This document shows, one piece after another, positions 34,650 through 46,469 of a stretch of 64,000 nucleotides of DNA (positions within the stretch are counted from its first letter, which is position 1; each line of letters starts with the position of its first letter). A program made the translations under genes and the position numbers. Source of the DNA: Leptidea sinapis (lineage: Eukaryota; Arthropoda; Insecta; Lepidoptera; Pieridae); assembly GCF_905404315.1 (NCBI RefSeq), contig NC_066292.1, positions 4,278,001-4,342,000 of the forward strand. Direction: 5' to 3'. Below the pieces are notes generated by a model, which saw only the letters and a program-made list of their open reading frames with translations, did not search any database and was not told the origin of the DNA.

Positions 34650-35566
34650 GTAAGTTTGAATACAAACAAATTCTTAAAAGCCTATAATATAAGCAATGTG
34701 TTAAAGATTCAAAGTTTTATTTTAAATAATTATTACACACCTATGCAAATGAATGAATAAATTTATAATGTACCTGTAATGCTTATTATGATAGAGCAAA
34801 CTGGCTTTATAATTAAAAAATTTCTTCAAGATTAAAGGTTGCCCTTCTCAATTAATAGAACTGTTTAAGAATATAATTGGAAATAGTCAGAAAATGTTAA
34901 TAACTACAAGTGAGCAAAAGCTTCAAAAAGTAAATTACATAAGCAATTAAAAATATTTTAGTGGTTACTATGGGGTTGCAGAGAGTAGATTTATGCAAGG
35001 GACCAAATTCAAATTCCAACTTCTTCAAGCTCAAAATATTCTGAATCAAATTGAACTGGTACTAGATAACCACACATGTATTGTTAATATATGTACTATA
35101 ACAATTACAAAAAGGCAAATAAAACATTCACATGTTTGTGGCATGTCATTTGTAAAAATAAATATTATAAAAAATATTACAGACTTTGTAATCAAAATTT
35201 TGTTTTAGTTGAAATGATGTAAATCATTAATGCTAAAAATAATGGATAAATATTGGATGGCTTGGGAGATTGAATCAAATTTCTTTATACTTGACAACAA
35301 AAAGATATAACCATCCAGTAAACCTTTAATATAAAAAAATATTTAAGCACAGACCAATATATACTTGAAATTTATTGTAGAGTTAATCATAACCCCTAAA
35401 AATCAAAAAATAAATTATCTTGATACAGTCACTATTAAACTTTACTTGCTGGACTAATCTGAAGATAATCTTTATTTTTTAATAAACAGTCCAGCCATTT
35501 TAAACTTACACACATCAATTTTTATATAATATATTGAGGTTGTTAATGTTATTAATTCATTGCTAG
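34650..35566. other. CdsA intron 3, nothing recognised
   Basis: AT-rich intron without a recognised repeat. An open frame at 34993-35208 has no coding support. Confidence 0.6.
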
Positions 35567-35743
35567 GTCCTGTGTGTCCAAGTGAAATGTTTTGAAGAGA
35601 TTATCCATATTGGATATGCGGTGTACAGAATCCATGGTCTTCCATGGTTCAGGTCCCTATCATGGTACTTCTTGCTGACCTCCAACTATTTCTTCTATGG
35701 AGAGAATCTGATTGACTACTTTGGAGTGGTCATAAACCGTACA
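35567..35743 (+). CDS. CdsA: CDP-diacylglycerol synthase, exon 4
   Basis: Acceptor TTGCTAG, donor GTAAGT, 59 codons in phase 0. VLCVQVKCFEEIIHIGYAVY, then LPWFRSLSWYFLLTSNYFFY and GENLIDYF are the family-typical VKCFxEII and LPWFRxLSWYFL blocks, covering the second membrane region. Confidence 0.95.
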
Positions 35744-36296
35744 GTAAGTATTTTTTCTGTATACCTAGTCCATAAGTTGTGTTAACATTGCGCTGTGGTT
35801 GGTCCACTAACTTAATTACATATCAATACTAAAATTGTTTGGTGTTAAGCAATAGAATTTCGGCAAAAATCTTCTTGTCTCCTGATAAAAGCTTTTTGTT
35901 TAAGACTTATAGACACCCTAGCTTAACATCAGTAATAGCCAGCATATGAAAGCATCATTCATACATTAACATCACTTTTCGTAGTAACTACTTTACACTA
36001 GGCCATTCCGTTTTCCTTGAGATATCATTCAGTATTGGAATTTTATATAATCATTGTTAAACAAAATACAATAAGAGAAATTGCGAAAAAAATATTATTT
36101 ATTTCGGAAAACATAATTTTTATTTTTATTTGTTTTAATATTTTTATAGCCAGGCTTTGTTTGTTATGATTTTATTTTAGACTAGCAGTTGTACATAATT
36201 TTGAATTTTGATGAAATTAACTTTTTTGTTTGTGAAGTAAATACCAAATGTAAAAAGGAGCTTGCGAAAATACATTAGTTATAAATGTTTCACAAA
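35744..36296. other. CdsA intron 4, first part
   Basis: Nothing recognised before the LINE tail at 36297. The whole intron (35744-45514, 9.8 kb) is mostly mobile-element sequence. Confidence 0.5.
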
Positions 36297-36775
36297 AATC
36301 GTCACCTTTTTGCTCTTAATAGTGATTTTCATTATTATAACACTAGAAATAAGGGATTGCTGGTAACTAATTCTAGTAGGCTTCGTAAGATACATAATAG
36401 CTTTAAGGGTAAATGTATACACTTGTACAATAAAGTCCCAGCCACTGTTCAGGCATTATCTATAAATAAATTTAAATGTTTTATAAAAAAATGGCTCTGT
36501 CGTAAATCCTATTACTCCACTGCTGAATATCTAAATGATCGGACAGCCTGGGACTAGATTATGATTATTTTATAGCGATAGAAATGACTGTACCATATTG
36601 TATATTTTTATTGAAAAGCGCGCAAAAAAAAAAAGAATGCTGGGAGAGTTTCTTGCGCCGCTTCTTCTCTCTCAGAGCGCCATTTGTTTCCGAAGCGGTA
36701 GTAGTATCTAGTATATTAGAAATGACATCAAAAATAATTCTAAAGGAATCAATTTTGAGAAAATAAATGCCTTTT
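36297..36775 (+). mobile_element. LINE family B2, 3' end, best-kept copy
   Basis: Open frame with FALNSDFHYYNTRNKGLLVT, HNSFKGKCIHLYNKVPATVQ, KFKCFIKKWLCRKSYYSTAE and a stop after NDRTAWD, then the B2 tail to AAATAAATGCCTTTT. NTRNK and the W-D ending are shared in style with family B1. It is 5'-truncated. Confidence 0.8.
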
Positions 36776-36997
36776 CAATACAGCTTAAATGTTTCCTTTA
36801 GCGTGCAAAAAAATATCCAAAAGCGAATTTATTGGACTCCCTTACATAAGTGCAACATGAATTTATTGTTTTTTTTTTTAATAAATGTTGTATAAATTTG
36901 AACTATCAATAAGCGAGATAGTTCATTTAAGTTTTTATGTTTGCATTTAAAAAAATCTCATATTGTAATCATAATGTAACAGCAGTTCAAAAGCATT

Positions 36998-37307
36998 ACC
37001 AGTGGGAGGCTCATTTGCACAGGATGCCGGTTAGATTATGGGTACCAAAACGGCACCTATTTGTGCACTGAAGCAGTAATGTGTAAGCATTGTTGTGTTT
37101 CGGTTTGAAGGGAGCTAGTGAAATTACTGGGCAAATGAGACTTAACACTTTATGTCTCAAGGTGACGAGCGCAATTGTAGTGCCGCTCAAAATTTTTGGG
37201 CTTTTCAAGAATCCTGAGCGGCACTGCATTGTAATGGGCAGGGCGTATCAATTACCATCATCTGAACGTCCTGCTCGTCTCGTCCCGTATTTTCATAAAA
37301 AAAATCT
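36998..37307 (+). repeat. Family A repeat
   Basis: Head ACCAGTGGGAGGCTCATTTG, tail CGTCCCGTATTTTCAT and an A-run. A partial second copy follows at once. Confidence 0.85.
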
Positions 37308-37462
37308 TATATCCCAAGGTGACGAGCGCAATTGTAGTGCCGCTCAGAATTTTGTGGGTTTTGCAAGAACCATGAGGGGCACTGCATTGTAATGGGCAGG
37401 GCGTATCAATTACCATCAACTGAACGTCCTGCTCGTCTCGTCCATTATTGTAATAATACAAA
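37308..37462 (+). repeat. Family A repeat, tail half in tandem
   Basis: Begins at TTATATCCCAAGGTGACGAGC, within the element, and runs to CGTCCATTATTGTAATAATAC. It forms a head-to-tail pair with the copy to its left, like the pair at 1625-2035. Confidence 0.8.
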
Positions 37463-37814
37463 AAAAGTCTGAAAATTTTACATAGCTATTTTACGAAAGC
37501 GATATAGCTATGGTTACGCCAAATATGACCGATAACATTTCTTATCTAGAGTTTATTTTTTGCGATTAGTTTAATTTGCTATTTCCCTATCTTTTTCCAT
37601 TGGTTATCCGACCCATGTTTGATATGGGGTTTTATGGTGGGAAAGAAACCGAGTAACTTTAAGGCAGGCTAGAAGTAAATTTTTATATTCGATGGATTAC
37701 GTATTTTACTTGTATTTATCGACTAGTTGATCGCGCTGACTTCTTTTATGCTGAATTTTATATTATAAAATCGATATAATATTCCATACTAACTGTCCAT
37801 GATGATGAGGACAA

Positions 37815-37835
37815 TGAGAGAGAGAGAGAGAGAGA
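37815..37835. repeat. GA microsatellite
   Basis: About ten GA units. Confidence 0.95.
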
Positions 37836-38009
37836 TGACAAAATGGCATCAAGATAATAAACATCTTTTAATGCAAATCAAACCTAACCTAATTTAATTT
37901 TCGACTTAGCTATCAAAAAAAGTAGCGCGAGTCTGTGAGATACCTATAGTAGAACACGTGTCATTTAATTCGCGCTCTTTCATTACGAATTAATAAAAAA
38001 TATACTATA

Positions 38010-38354
38010 CTAGCTGACCCGGCAAACGTTGTTTTGCCATATAAAGTATAATTCACGCGATAGTTTTATAAGTAATAAAATATTGCCTATATTATAGCCT
38101 GTACATCATTTTGTTCTATTGTCAAATTTTTTGCAGCGCACGCAAAAATAGGTTTTCGATTTTACACCTTGTGTTACAAAATAGCAATTTTATTACGGAT
38201 CCCTAATTTTGAAAAAAAAAATATAGCCTATAGCCTTCCTCGATAAATGGACTACCCAACACTGAAAGAATCATTCAAATCGGACCAGTAGTACCAGAGA
38301 TTAGCGCGTTCAAACAAACAAACAAACACTGCAGCTTTATAATATTAGTATAGA
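38010..38354 (-). mobile_element. Non-autonomous Helitron, type 2
   Basis: On the minus strand it starts TCTATACTAATATTATAAAG after an A and ends GCCGGGTCAGCTAG before a T. The internal text (AACGCGCTAATCTCTGGTAC, GTAGTCCATTTATCGAGG on the minus strand) is typical of a Helitron group seen in many moths and butterflies. 345 bp, no coding capacity. Confidence 0.8.
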
Positions 38355-38621
38355 TTTCGTAAAATGTAATCCCTTTTTCCCTCAATTTGTCTCACATCAG
38401 AACTGTCAAACCATGTGTCAATAAATTCTCTCACAGAAAATATATACAAAACAAATATAGGAAATAAAAATATTTATGGGTCCCAAATCGAAATAAAAAG
38501 TATCCTATCGCTCAAGTTGGACTAAACTGCATTCCATGAAGTAATCCCCATTTAAATCCGTTCATTAGTTAGGAGTCCATCGCGGACAAACAACTTGTCA
38601 CGTAATTTATATATATTAAGA
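38355..38621 (-). mobile_element. Helitron type 1, 5' part
   Basis: Matches the 5' three quarters of the copies at 43146-43499 and 54461-54821, including CATCAGAACTGTCAAACC and GACAAACAACTTGTCACG. Its 5' end TCTTAATATATATAAATTAC is intact. The 3' part is missing and replaced by the Helitron at 38010-38354. Confidence 0.75.
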
Positions 38622-38746
38622 TTTCGTGACTCAAAATTCAAAATTAAAATAATGCGATAAAATTATTATTATTTACCGAAAATAAGGGACTGAGACCTTT
38701 TTTGTTGTCTAGACGACATATTTAAAAATTAACAATCTAAGGTAAA

Positions 38747-39162
38747 TCTATATATATAAAAATGAATTGCTGTTCGTTAGTCTCGCTAAGACTCGAGAAC
38801 GGCTGGACCGATTTGGCTAATTTTAGTCTTGAATTATTTGTGGAAGTCCAGAGAAGGTTTAAAAGGTTGAATAAATATGAAAATACTCGGAATTAAATAA
38901 AAACAACAATTTTGATTTTCCTCGAATGTGTCCCCCGTCGCGACGTTCAGAAATCATATAAAAATAATAGCTTAAAATGAATAACTAATTAGAATTTTTA
39001 TACCTTTCTAACTTTCTTAGGAGGTAAAGAATAAACTTCCTTAAAAGACGGGTAATAACACTTAAAATAGATTCTTTTTGTTTGTTTTAAGTTTATTTTA
39101 TGCAAAAAATTTGGTCTTTTATTTATCGATTGAGGCAGTACGAAGTCTGCCGGGTCAGCTAG
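38747..39162 (+). mobile_element. Non-autonomous Helitron, type 3
   Basis: Starts TCTATATATATAAAAATG after an A and ends GTCTGCCGGGTCAGCTAG before a T. The early part has CTAAGACTCGAGAACGGCTGG. 416 bp, no coding capacity. Confidence 0.8.
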
Positions 39163-40161
39163 TGATTAATTAAAGTAATTTCTTACTAGCATCATTGTCG
39201 TGTATAGTTAATATTGTATATCAATTAGCATAATAAATGTAATTAATAGATTATATTCTCTTGTCGTTTTTACAAGTGTTAAATTTAATCCAATATAATA
39301 CATATTAGTTCTAAAAATTAAAAAAAGTAACGACTTGCCCTTTTTACTATCAAACCACCTTTGGATACGATGTGTAACTGTTTTTACATTATTATTGCAA
39401 TTTACGTAGCAATCTCTTGTCACAGTCCATGTTACATGTAAATACATAATAATTATGACCGGTTAAGTATAATACGATGTATTGCATACCTTGAAATACC
39501 CTCTTTAAAGACAGTGGTGCCTTTCTTTACGTTAGTAAACTCAATGTATTTAACACAAAATTTCATTTAGGAAAAACCTGTAAGTAATCTAGTAGCCACT
39601 CGCTACCGTAGGTACTCACATCTACTTGATGCCTACTTGTCCAACGCCACGCCGTAGCCGTTCAGAAATCAGAACTCGTAGTTAAGTAGAGCCCACGTAA
39701 GGAGCCACGATTAACATTTGTATCCTAATTGACAATATTCGAGTGTTCCAAATTTAAATATGATTTATAGTTTTTTTTTATGATTAACTCATTTAATGTC
39801 GCCATAGTAGCACTACGCTGTATAGAGAAAGGTATTCTAAATGGAACTTATGCGAAATACCTATATAATAAATGTTTTTTTTACAATCCTTACTCAACGT
39901 TACAATTTCTTTGATTCTTAACCTTTGGCCTGTATACTAATACACGTGCGTACTTTTTCTGGATTGCCTCCCTCTATTAAAGACGTACGAAATAAACAAC
40001 TATTCGTTGCTGTTTCTGTTATTCGAATTGCACGATTTTGGTACACCTAATTGGTTAACATTGTGAATAAAAACTGAATTTTGATGATAATTTTGCAGAC
40101 TGAAATAGTAAGAATTAGAGAGACGTAGAAAAATTTCTATTTAAACCATTCAACTTCTTTT
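39163..40161. other. CdsA intron 4, unassigned stretch
   Basis: No repeat or exon recognised. The minus-strand open frame at 39208-39447 has no domain. Confidence 0.4.
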
Positions 40162-40464
40162 ATGAAAATTAGGGATATAACGAGAAGGACGTTCAGCTGA
40201 TGGTTATTGATACGACCTGCCCATTACAAAGCAGTGCCGCTCAGGATTCTTGAAAAACCCCAAAAATTCTGAATGACACTAAAACTGCGCTCGTCACCTT
40301 GAGACATAAGATGTTAAGACTAATTTGCCCAGTAATTTCACTAGCTACGGCGCCTTTCAGAGCGAAACACAGTAATATGTAAGCATTGCTGCTTCACGGC
40401 AGAAATAGCCGTTGTGGTGCCCATAATCTAGCCGGCATCCTGTGCAAAGGAGCCTCCCACTGGT
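40162..40464 (-). repeat. Family A repeat, full length
   Basis: From ATGAAAATTAGGGATATAACG to GAGCCTCCCACTGGT. The large hairpin has one changed arm (GAATGACAC). Confidence 0.85.
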
Positions 40465-40894
40465 ACTTGTCTTACATCGAATTAGTAATTGTAAATAGCA
40501 GGATAAACAGTATTATTATTATTATACATATTATCCTTAATATTCTTAGAATGTGGTATACATTCTAATAATATTATCCAGTATCTTAATGAATTAGCTG
40601 TCCTATATATAACTAATTTAATGGTCTTTCAAAGACATAAAAGCTCCCATCGATGATGGTGCCCCGTTTTTTGAATAATGTAATTACTTTATAATATCCA
40701 CTACTTTACCTGATTGCGATATTGGCTTAGAGTGCAGAGGATAATAATTTTTAATTTAATTATTATATTTTTATGCGAGTTTGACGGAAAGCCTTTCCAC
40801 CTTTTATGTAAATTATGAAAACTTACAAAACAATAGTGGGCTATTGAATGGCTGAGTATAACATTAATGATGCATTTAATTTTTTAAATCATCA

Positions 40895-41100
40895 TCAGCT
40901 GGAAGAATTCAACCGCTGGACAAAGGCCTCTACAAAAGATTTCCATGATGATCGGTCCTGCGCTGCCCTCATCCAACGTATTCCGGCGATCGTCTGTATA
41001 TCCTGTGGGGGGCCTACCAACACTGCGTCTTCCGGTACGTGGTCGCTATTCGAGGACTTTACTGCCCCAACGGCCATCTGACCGTCGAACTATTCCCTGC
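40895..41100 (-). mobile_element. RTE-type LINE, 3' end
   Basis: On the minus strand IRWMRAAQDRSSWKSFVEAF matches the end of RTE reverse transcriptases, after a VGPPQD block. Same family as 2960-3435 and 56735-56970. Confidence 0.7.
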
Positions 41101-41123
41101 CACTGCCATTATTATCTCCTTAA

Positions 41124-41483
41124 TCTTAATATATACAAAATTACGTGACACGTTGTTTGTCCGCGATTGTAACTAATGAACGGATTTTTAATGGGGATTA
41201 CTACATGGAGTGCAGTTTGGTCCAACTTGAGATATAGGATAGATTTTATTTCGATTAGGGACCCATAATTATTTTTATTTTCAATATTTGTTTTGTATGG
41301 ACATATTTTCTATGAGAGAATTTAGTGACGCACGGTTTGACAGTTCCGCTGTGAAACAACTTCATTATAACAACACGGAGCATATTTTACGAAATAATTC
41401 TTGATGTTTTGAAATATTATTGGCAAATTCCTATAAAACAGTTTTTTTATTGTTTACAGAACAACGTCTGTCGGGTCAGCTAG
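41124..41483 (+). mobile_element. Non-autonomous Helitron, type 1
   Basis: Starts TCTTAATATATACAAAATTACG after an A and ends GTCTGTCGGGTCAGCTAG before a T. It is the same family as 43146-43499 and 54461-54821 but in the opposite direction. Confidence 0.82.
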
Positions 41484-42699
41484 TTATTTATAAATAATAT
41501 ATCAAAATTTTGTAAACATTAAAATTATTGTTTAATATTGCCAATATAGTCTGCCATCGTATGCGATTTCAGTAAAATGATTAAAGACACACAACCCTTC
41601 ATAAACATTCACGATCAAATTTTGTAAACAACTCGTTATTTTAGTTGGAACCAGTTTCACAAATCAATTAGTTTGAAAACCGTAGTTTCATATTTTATTT
41701 CTTAGGCTAAAACTGTCCTGTTAACTATGATTCCGATAGGAAGATGATAGTAGCTAAGGTAAAAAATTCTAGTTCGGTTGCTAACACACTTATAAGTGTA
41801 CTATGTGGCGTATAAAATTTATTATTATAATTGAAGGTATACTTCTTTAGGTGCGTTATGAAAATATGATGAGAGTGAAATTTTAAGATGCGTGCGCATC
41901 ACTGTAACACAAAAGTAACAGGGTGAAGTTGGTTCTTAAAATTTTCTGACGTTTGTGACTTTGGTTATTTGTTTTTGGTATCTTCGTCCATTATTAGGAT
42001 AGGCAAAGGGTTCAAGCCCGTACAGCCGTATTCGTTATTTAAGAATTAATTGTCAAAGCCATCGTTGCAATATTTTTACAATATTGTTGATATCAGAAGA
42101 GACTGACACGTTAGCCCACTTATTTGATAACAAAAATCTTTGCCGTCTGCTGTTGACAGATTCTTTGATGTGTCATTACAGTAAAAAGTACAAAATGCTT
42201 TAGTAATTTTGCGCATTCAGTAACTAGTATACATTCACTATCTCAATAAACAGCTGCTCAAAGTGGAGACACCAAGGTTAAACGCCCCGTACTGTGTAAG
42301 TTGATGTAAGGCTTGGAAAACGAAAAATAAATGTAACCGGTCTTTCTTTTTCTTATACATTCTCTTCGTCGCCGTCTGTTATGTCTGGACATAGCCATAT
42401 ATTATAGCAACATAGTGTATTGGCGACATACAGGTTGAGTAATTTAACCTTACAAAAAACATCGCGGACTCTTATGTTTTTCTCGGGATTTTTACCCTTT
42501 TCATTGGGTTGTAAAAGTGATTACGATCAAAGCTCCCAGGAGACTTCCGGAGTTTTCCGACATCTTCAGCAATCATCGTTATATTTCTACCATAATCAAA
42601 TCTTATCAGATTATGATATTATACACCTAAACCTTCCACGTGGAGTCACTCTGTCCTTTGGTGAATACTAAAGTCAGTTCAGTAGTTTTTTAGTTTTTT
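41484..42699. other. CdsA intron 4, unassigned stretch
   Basis: Mostly unrecognised. The block ATACACCTAAACCTTCCACG near 42625 resembles pieces common in insect Helitron-rich DNA, but no ends can be placed. Confidence 0.35.
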
Positions 42700-42963
42700 T
42701 AATGACAAGACGAGGAGGACGTTCAGCTAATGGTAATTCATACATATGCTGCCGCTCAGGATTCTTGAAAAGCCCTTTAAATTCTGAGTGGCATTACAAT
42801 TGCGCTCGTCACCTTGAGACATAAGAAGTTAATGTCAATAGCTCAGTAATTTGACTAGTTACGGCGCCCTTCAAACTGAAATACAATAATGCTTACACAT
42901 TACTGCTTCACGGCAGAAAAAGGCGCCGCTGTGGTATCCATAATTCTCCTCGCCTTCCAATGG
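42700..42963 (-). repeat. Family A repeat
   Basis: From AATGACAAGACGAGGAGGACG to TTCCAATGGT, with losses near both ends. It is followed by AGTCGCCTTTTACGACACCC, a block also related to GTCGTAAGAGGCGACT at 47238. Confidence 0.75.
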
Positions 42964-43145
42964 TATATGCCCTTAGTCGCCTTTTACGACACCCTTGGGT
43001 CTGGGACTTTCCTATTATTGTTATGCTCCGGGGAAGCACAGGACACATTTTACTAATTCATTTCTTTTTTTGTAACCAGATACGCTGTACTAAATGTATC
43101 TTATTATTTTTTATCTGTATCTTTTTATTAAGTTTTTACATACTA

Positions 43146-43499
43146 CTAGCTGACCAGACAGACGTTGTTCTGTACATAATAAATAAAATACCGTTTTTGA
43201 TAAATTTGTCAATAATTTTTCATTGTAACATAATAATATGCTCCTTGTTGTTATAATGAAATTATTTCACAGCAGAACTGTCAAACCCGCGTCAAAAATA
43301 CTCCCACAGAAAATATGTCCAAACAAAACAAATATTGGAAATAAAAATAATTATGGGTCCCAAATCGAAATAAAAACTATCATATCTCTTAAGTTGGACT
43401 AAACTGCACTCCATGAAGTAATCCCCATTGAAATCCGTTCATTAGTTTAGGAGTCCATTGAGGACAAACATTGTGACACGAGATTTATATATATTAAGA
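43146..43499 (-). mobile_element. Non-autonomous Helitron, type 1
   Basis: Minus-strand 5' end TCTTAATATATATAAATCTCG and 3' end CTGTCTGGTCAGCTAG. The interior shares AGAACTGTCAAAC and GGTCCCAAATCGAAATAAAA (plus-strand text) with the other type 1 copies. Confidence 0.82.
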
Positions 43500-43914
43500 T
43501 ATGCCAAATGACTTTTCCCCCAGCCTATTACGTAGTGCTGCCTTGTAGAAAATACAAGTTGATAACGTGTTATTAAGTTAATTGAAACGTTAAGTAACAC
43601 GGTTAAGCGGCACAACCGCTTGTTATCAAATTGTAACTTATGACTATCTCGTTAAGTGCAATTATGTCAAGTTTTGTCTAAGGCATATTGTATTAAAAAC
43701 AACTTAGTATTAATTAAGACCGAAATTTTGATTGAATACTACAAACAGCACCTGTGTTATTATTTTTTTTGTATGACAGATTTCTTTTTGTTATCATATA
43801 ATGATGTATTTATAAAAGTACATAGTTGTGATACTGAATGTAGTTCAATCCTTGAGGAAAACGGCTTTAAGGGTTGTTGTCAATTTAAAATGAGGCGAAT
43901 GTAGTTATTATAAG
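43500..43914. other. CdsA intron 4, unassigned stretch
   Basis: No repeat match within the window. The open frame at 43656-43904 has no domain. Confidence 0.35.
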
Positions 43915-43955
43915 CTAGCTGATCCGGCAAACGTTGTTTTGGTATATAAATTAAG
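43915..43955 (-). mobile_element. Helitron 3' end fragment
   Basis: CTAGCTGATCCGGCAAACG followed by TTGTTTTGGTATATAAA matches the 3' end of the Helitron at 38010. The 5' end could not be found. Confidence 0.6.
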
Positions 43956-44231
43956 TATTATTTGTATTGCGAATATATAAGTATGTCTAAGTCGAAAAAA
44001 TAATGGTTAGAGATATGTAATAAACACGCTGTATTTTATGGTACAAGTAACATTCCGAATAGTTCAGTCGTTTTCTTAGTATAACCGAACCAAACCCGCT
44101 CTCTATGTATTGGTATAGATAAGAACGTTAAGGCTTAGTAAACTAGTCACAAAAAAAGTATCAAGAAAAGAACTCAAAACGAATTCTTCTCAAATTTAAA
44201 GTTTTTTAAGATTTTGAAATGGTGTTCGATT

Positions 44232-44296
44232 TTAGTATCACTTATTGAAAGTCACAATTAATTACTCATTCACAGGTCTGAGAAGAATGGGCATAA
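44232..44296 (-). mobile_element. LINE family B1 tail fragment
   Basis: TATCACTTATTGAAAGTCA and CAGGTCTGAGAAGAATGGGC match the B1 3' untranslated tail. No coding part remains. Confidence 0.55.
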
Positions 44297-44393
44297 GTTT
44301 TTTGCGTTTTGCGTGGCCGTTATTTAAAGAAAAAATTGCATTAGGTAAAATAAGTTTCATAAATGAGCATGGTTATGTTCATTCAACTCTTAT

Positions 44394-44584
44394 AGTGCTT
44401 TCGCACTACATCCGATCCGTACCCGTGAAAACACGGTCCGAAGTAGTCGTAGAACAATTTCTATGGTAGTTTACGCACTAGATCCGGCTTCCGTCATCCG
44501 ATTTCATTCCTTCAACCGTTAGAAATAGTTTTACGACTACACCGGATTTTCACGAATACGGATCGGATGTAGTACGAAAGCTCT
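44394..44584. mobile_element. MITE with long terminal inverted repeats (MITE 1)
   Basis: The left end AGTGCTTTCGCACTACATCC continues through GATCCGTACCCGTGAAAA and GTAGTCGTA. The right end read backwards gives AGAGCTTTCGTACTACATCC, then GATCCGTATTCGTGAAAA and GTAGTCGTA. The arms span roughly 60 bp each with few mismatches, leaving about 70 bp in the middle and no coding capacity. Confidence 0.75.
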
Positions 44585-44590
44585 TTAAGG

Positions 44591-44799
44591 GCTATATTTC
44601 ACCGAGACACCACGCTGGAGCAACCAGTTGCAGTTACCAACAAAATATATACAGCTCTATAGGGAGTTAATCACTTGGTGCCCGTTTGGTAGCGCATCCA
44701 ATTTGGTAGCGTGCCCAGCTCGGACGCGTTATGACTCTGGTCTCTGTATGGTATCTAGTTCGGTAGATCACGGACCGTGGTGTCTCGGTGAAATATAGC
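44591..44799. mobile_element. MITE with perfect 24-bp terminal inverted repeats (MITE 2)
   Basis: The left end is GCTATATTTCACCGAGACAC followed by CACG, and the right end is its exact reverse complement. TTAAGG stands right before the left end and two bases after the right end, a possible target duplication. It is 209 bp and non-coding. It begins 6 bp after MITE 1 ends and has different termini. Confidence 0.8.
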
Positions 44800-45146
44800 A
44801 CTTAAGGTGTGATATCGTACATATAAAGTAATTTATGTCATCTGTCAGTAACCTTTACAAGATATAAGTGCATTATTAACTTTCGAAAGAGATAGTAGTT
44901 TGTTGTTTTAGCAAAATAAAGGCGTTCAAAGTTTATTATTATTGTTATTTGTTGTTGGTATTACTAATATTATGGATATAAAAATTTCATAAATATGCCA
45001 TATCATTGGGATTCATTAAAATGTCCGTCCTGTTAACTCGGAGAGCGTTATGGGCCAACCTTAGCAGGTCTTCCTTTTAACCTACCTACTAACAAGACAT
45101 GAAATAAAAGTTCAAAATGCCAAGTTTGATCCATATATATATCCCT

Positions 45147-45410
45147 GACGACCTGTATAGCCGAGTGGTTAGCGATCCTACCTACTAAGCTAGAGGTCCC
45201 GGGTTCGAATCCCGGTAAGTGCAAGCATTTATATGATGAATATGGATGTTTGTTTCCGATGAATATGGATCTTTTTATACACAGGCTATATATGCTTAAC
45301 TTATATCTTTATTACTTTTATATTATTTTATCATTTTATATCTTTTTTACACAGGCTATTTATGCTTAACTTGGGGCAAGATAATTTGTGTAAAAAGTGT
45401 GTCAATATTT
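45147..45410 (+). mobile_element. tRNA-derived SINE, copy with intact promoter boxes
   Basis: The head has an A box (TATAGCCGAGTGGTTAGC) and a B box (GGTTCGAATCC at about 45202-45212) as in RNA polymerase III promoters. The body is GCAAG ... GATGAATATGGATGTTTG and the 3' part GGGGCAAGATAATTTGTG then AAAAAGTGTGTCAATATT. It sits about 100 bp before CdsA exon 5. Related heads are at 55201 and, on the other strand, 62187. Confidence 0.8.
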
Positions 45411-45514
45411 TATTTTTTATTTAATTATATCCGTTTAGCCGCTGTTGCAGCAATTCTTTCACAATTATTAGTAGAACTAGCGAACGGATATTGTAAAGAA
45501 TTCTATTGTTCCAG

Positions 45515-45707
45515 GACTATCTTCGTTTCCTGGTGACCTACCATCGGTTTATCTCCTTCAGTCTGTACTGCATTGGATTTGTCTGGTTCGTGCTGTCTCT
45601 TGTAAAGCGATACTACATGCGACAGTTCAGTCTGTTTGCCTGGACTCACGTGGCGTTACTTATCGTCGTAACGCAAAGTTACCTCATCATACAAAATATA
45701 TTTGAAG
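45515..45707 (+). CDS. CdsA: CDP-diacylglycerol synthase, exon 5
   Basis: Acceptor TTGTTCCAG, donor GTAAGT. DYLRFLVTYHRFISFSLYCI then GFVWFVLSLVKRYYMRQFSL and FAWTHVALLIVVTQSYLIIQ span two membrane helices and the YMRQFxLFAWTH block of the family. It ends one base into a Gly codon completed by exon 6. Confidence 0.95.
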
Positions 45708-46469
45708 GTAAGTTCATATAATCCTGATGTAAGCGTTACATCTTTATATTTTACTTCACAGTATTTTAACATTATTCAAATTAATATTTATTTCTCTATT
45801 GTTTTATTTTATGGGTACACCTGGGGTCTTTTAGCGGCAGTGCGCCTGTAGCGTAACGGACTCGCCTATTGTCGGCGTTGAATTAAAATTATAAATTAGA
45901 AAGAAACAGCTTCGAGAGTCGGAGCTTTGTTATTGGAAATATTTTTCAAAATTCGTTAAATATTCATAGAGTTATTAATGAAAACCTAAATGCTGTCTTT
46001 TTTCGTCTTAATTTGTTAATAACAATTGTAATTTTTTATGCGCTAATGCACACTTTTGATACATTTTCCCCCATCGCTCATATTTTTAGGAGTTTTATTA
46101 GAAACTAGGTGACCTGAACACGTTTTTGAACTTGTTGACTAGCCTACAAGTACAATACTATTGATTACTAGCAAGTTTTCGCTAGAATAGGTTATTAACG
46201 TCACATAAGCGTCCGGCATCGATATTCTGACGGGCGGGAAGCCTTTGAAAGTTAAAGTGGAGCATGTCCGCTGAAACAACGCGGGGAAATAGAACCTTGT
46301 TCTTCGTATTGTTTTTGTATCTTGAGAATCAAAATTGAAACAAATCAATGATGGAATATTATTATAATACCGGTAAATTTAACAACGGAAAACTTACAGA
46401 GGCCTCCTACAACGTTCCATACCATGACCGTGTTAGGAACATACCGATAGCGTATCATACCTGTACATA
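45708..46469. other. CdsA intron 5, first part
   Basis: No assigned repeat. A short ATCGCTCATATTTTTAGGAG block near 46074 also occurs at the right border of the MITE ending at 50635. The minus-strand open frame at 46139-46348 has no domain I know. Confidence 0.35.

Noticed and set aside
45147..45220. Possible tRNA gene
   Set aside because: It has A and B boxes, but no paired acceptor stem, and the same head is attached to a repeated body. It is a SINE.
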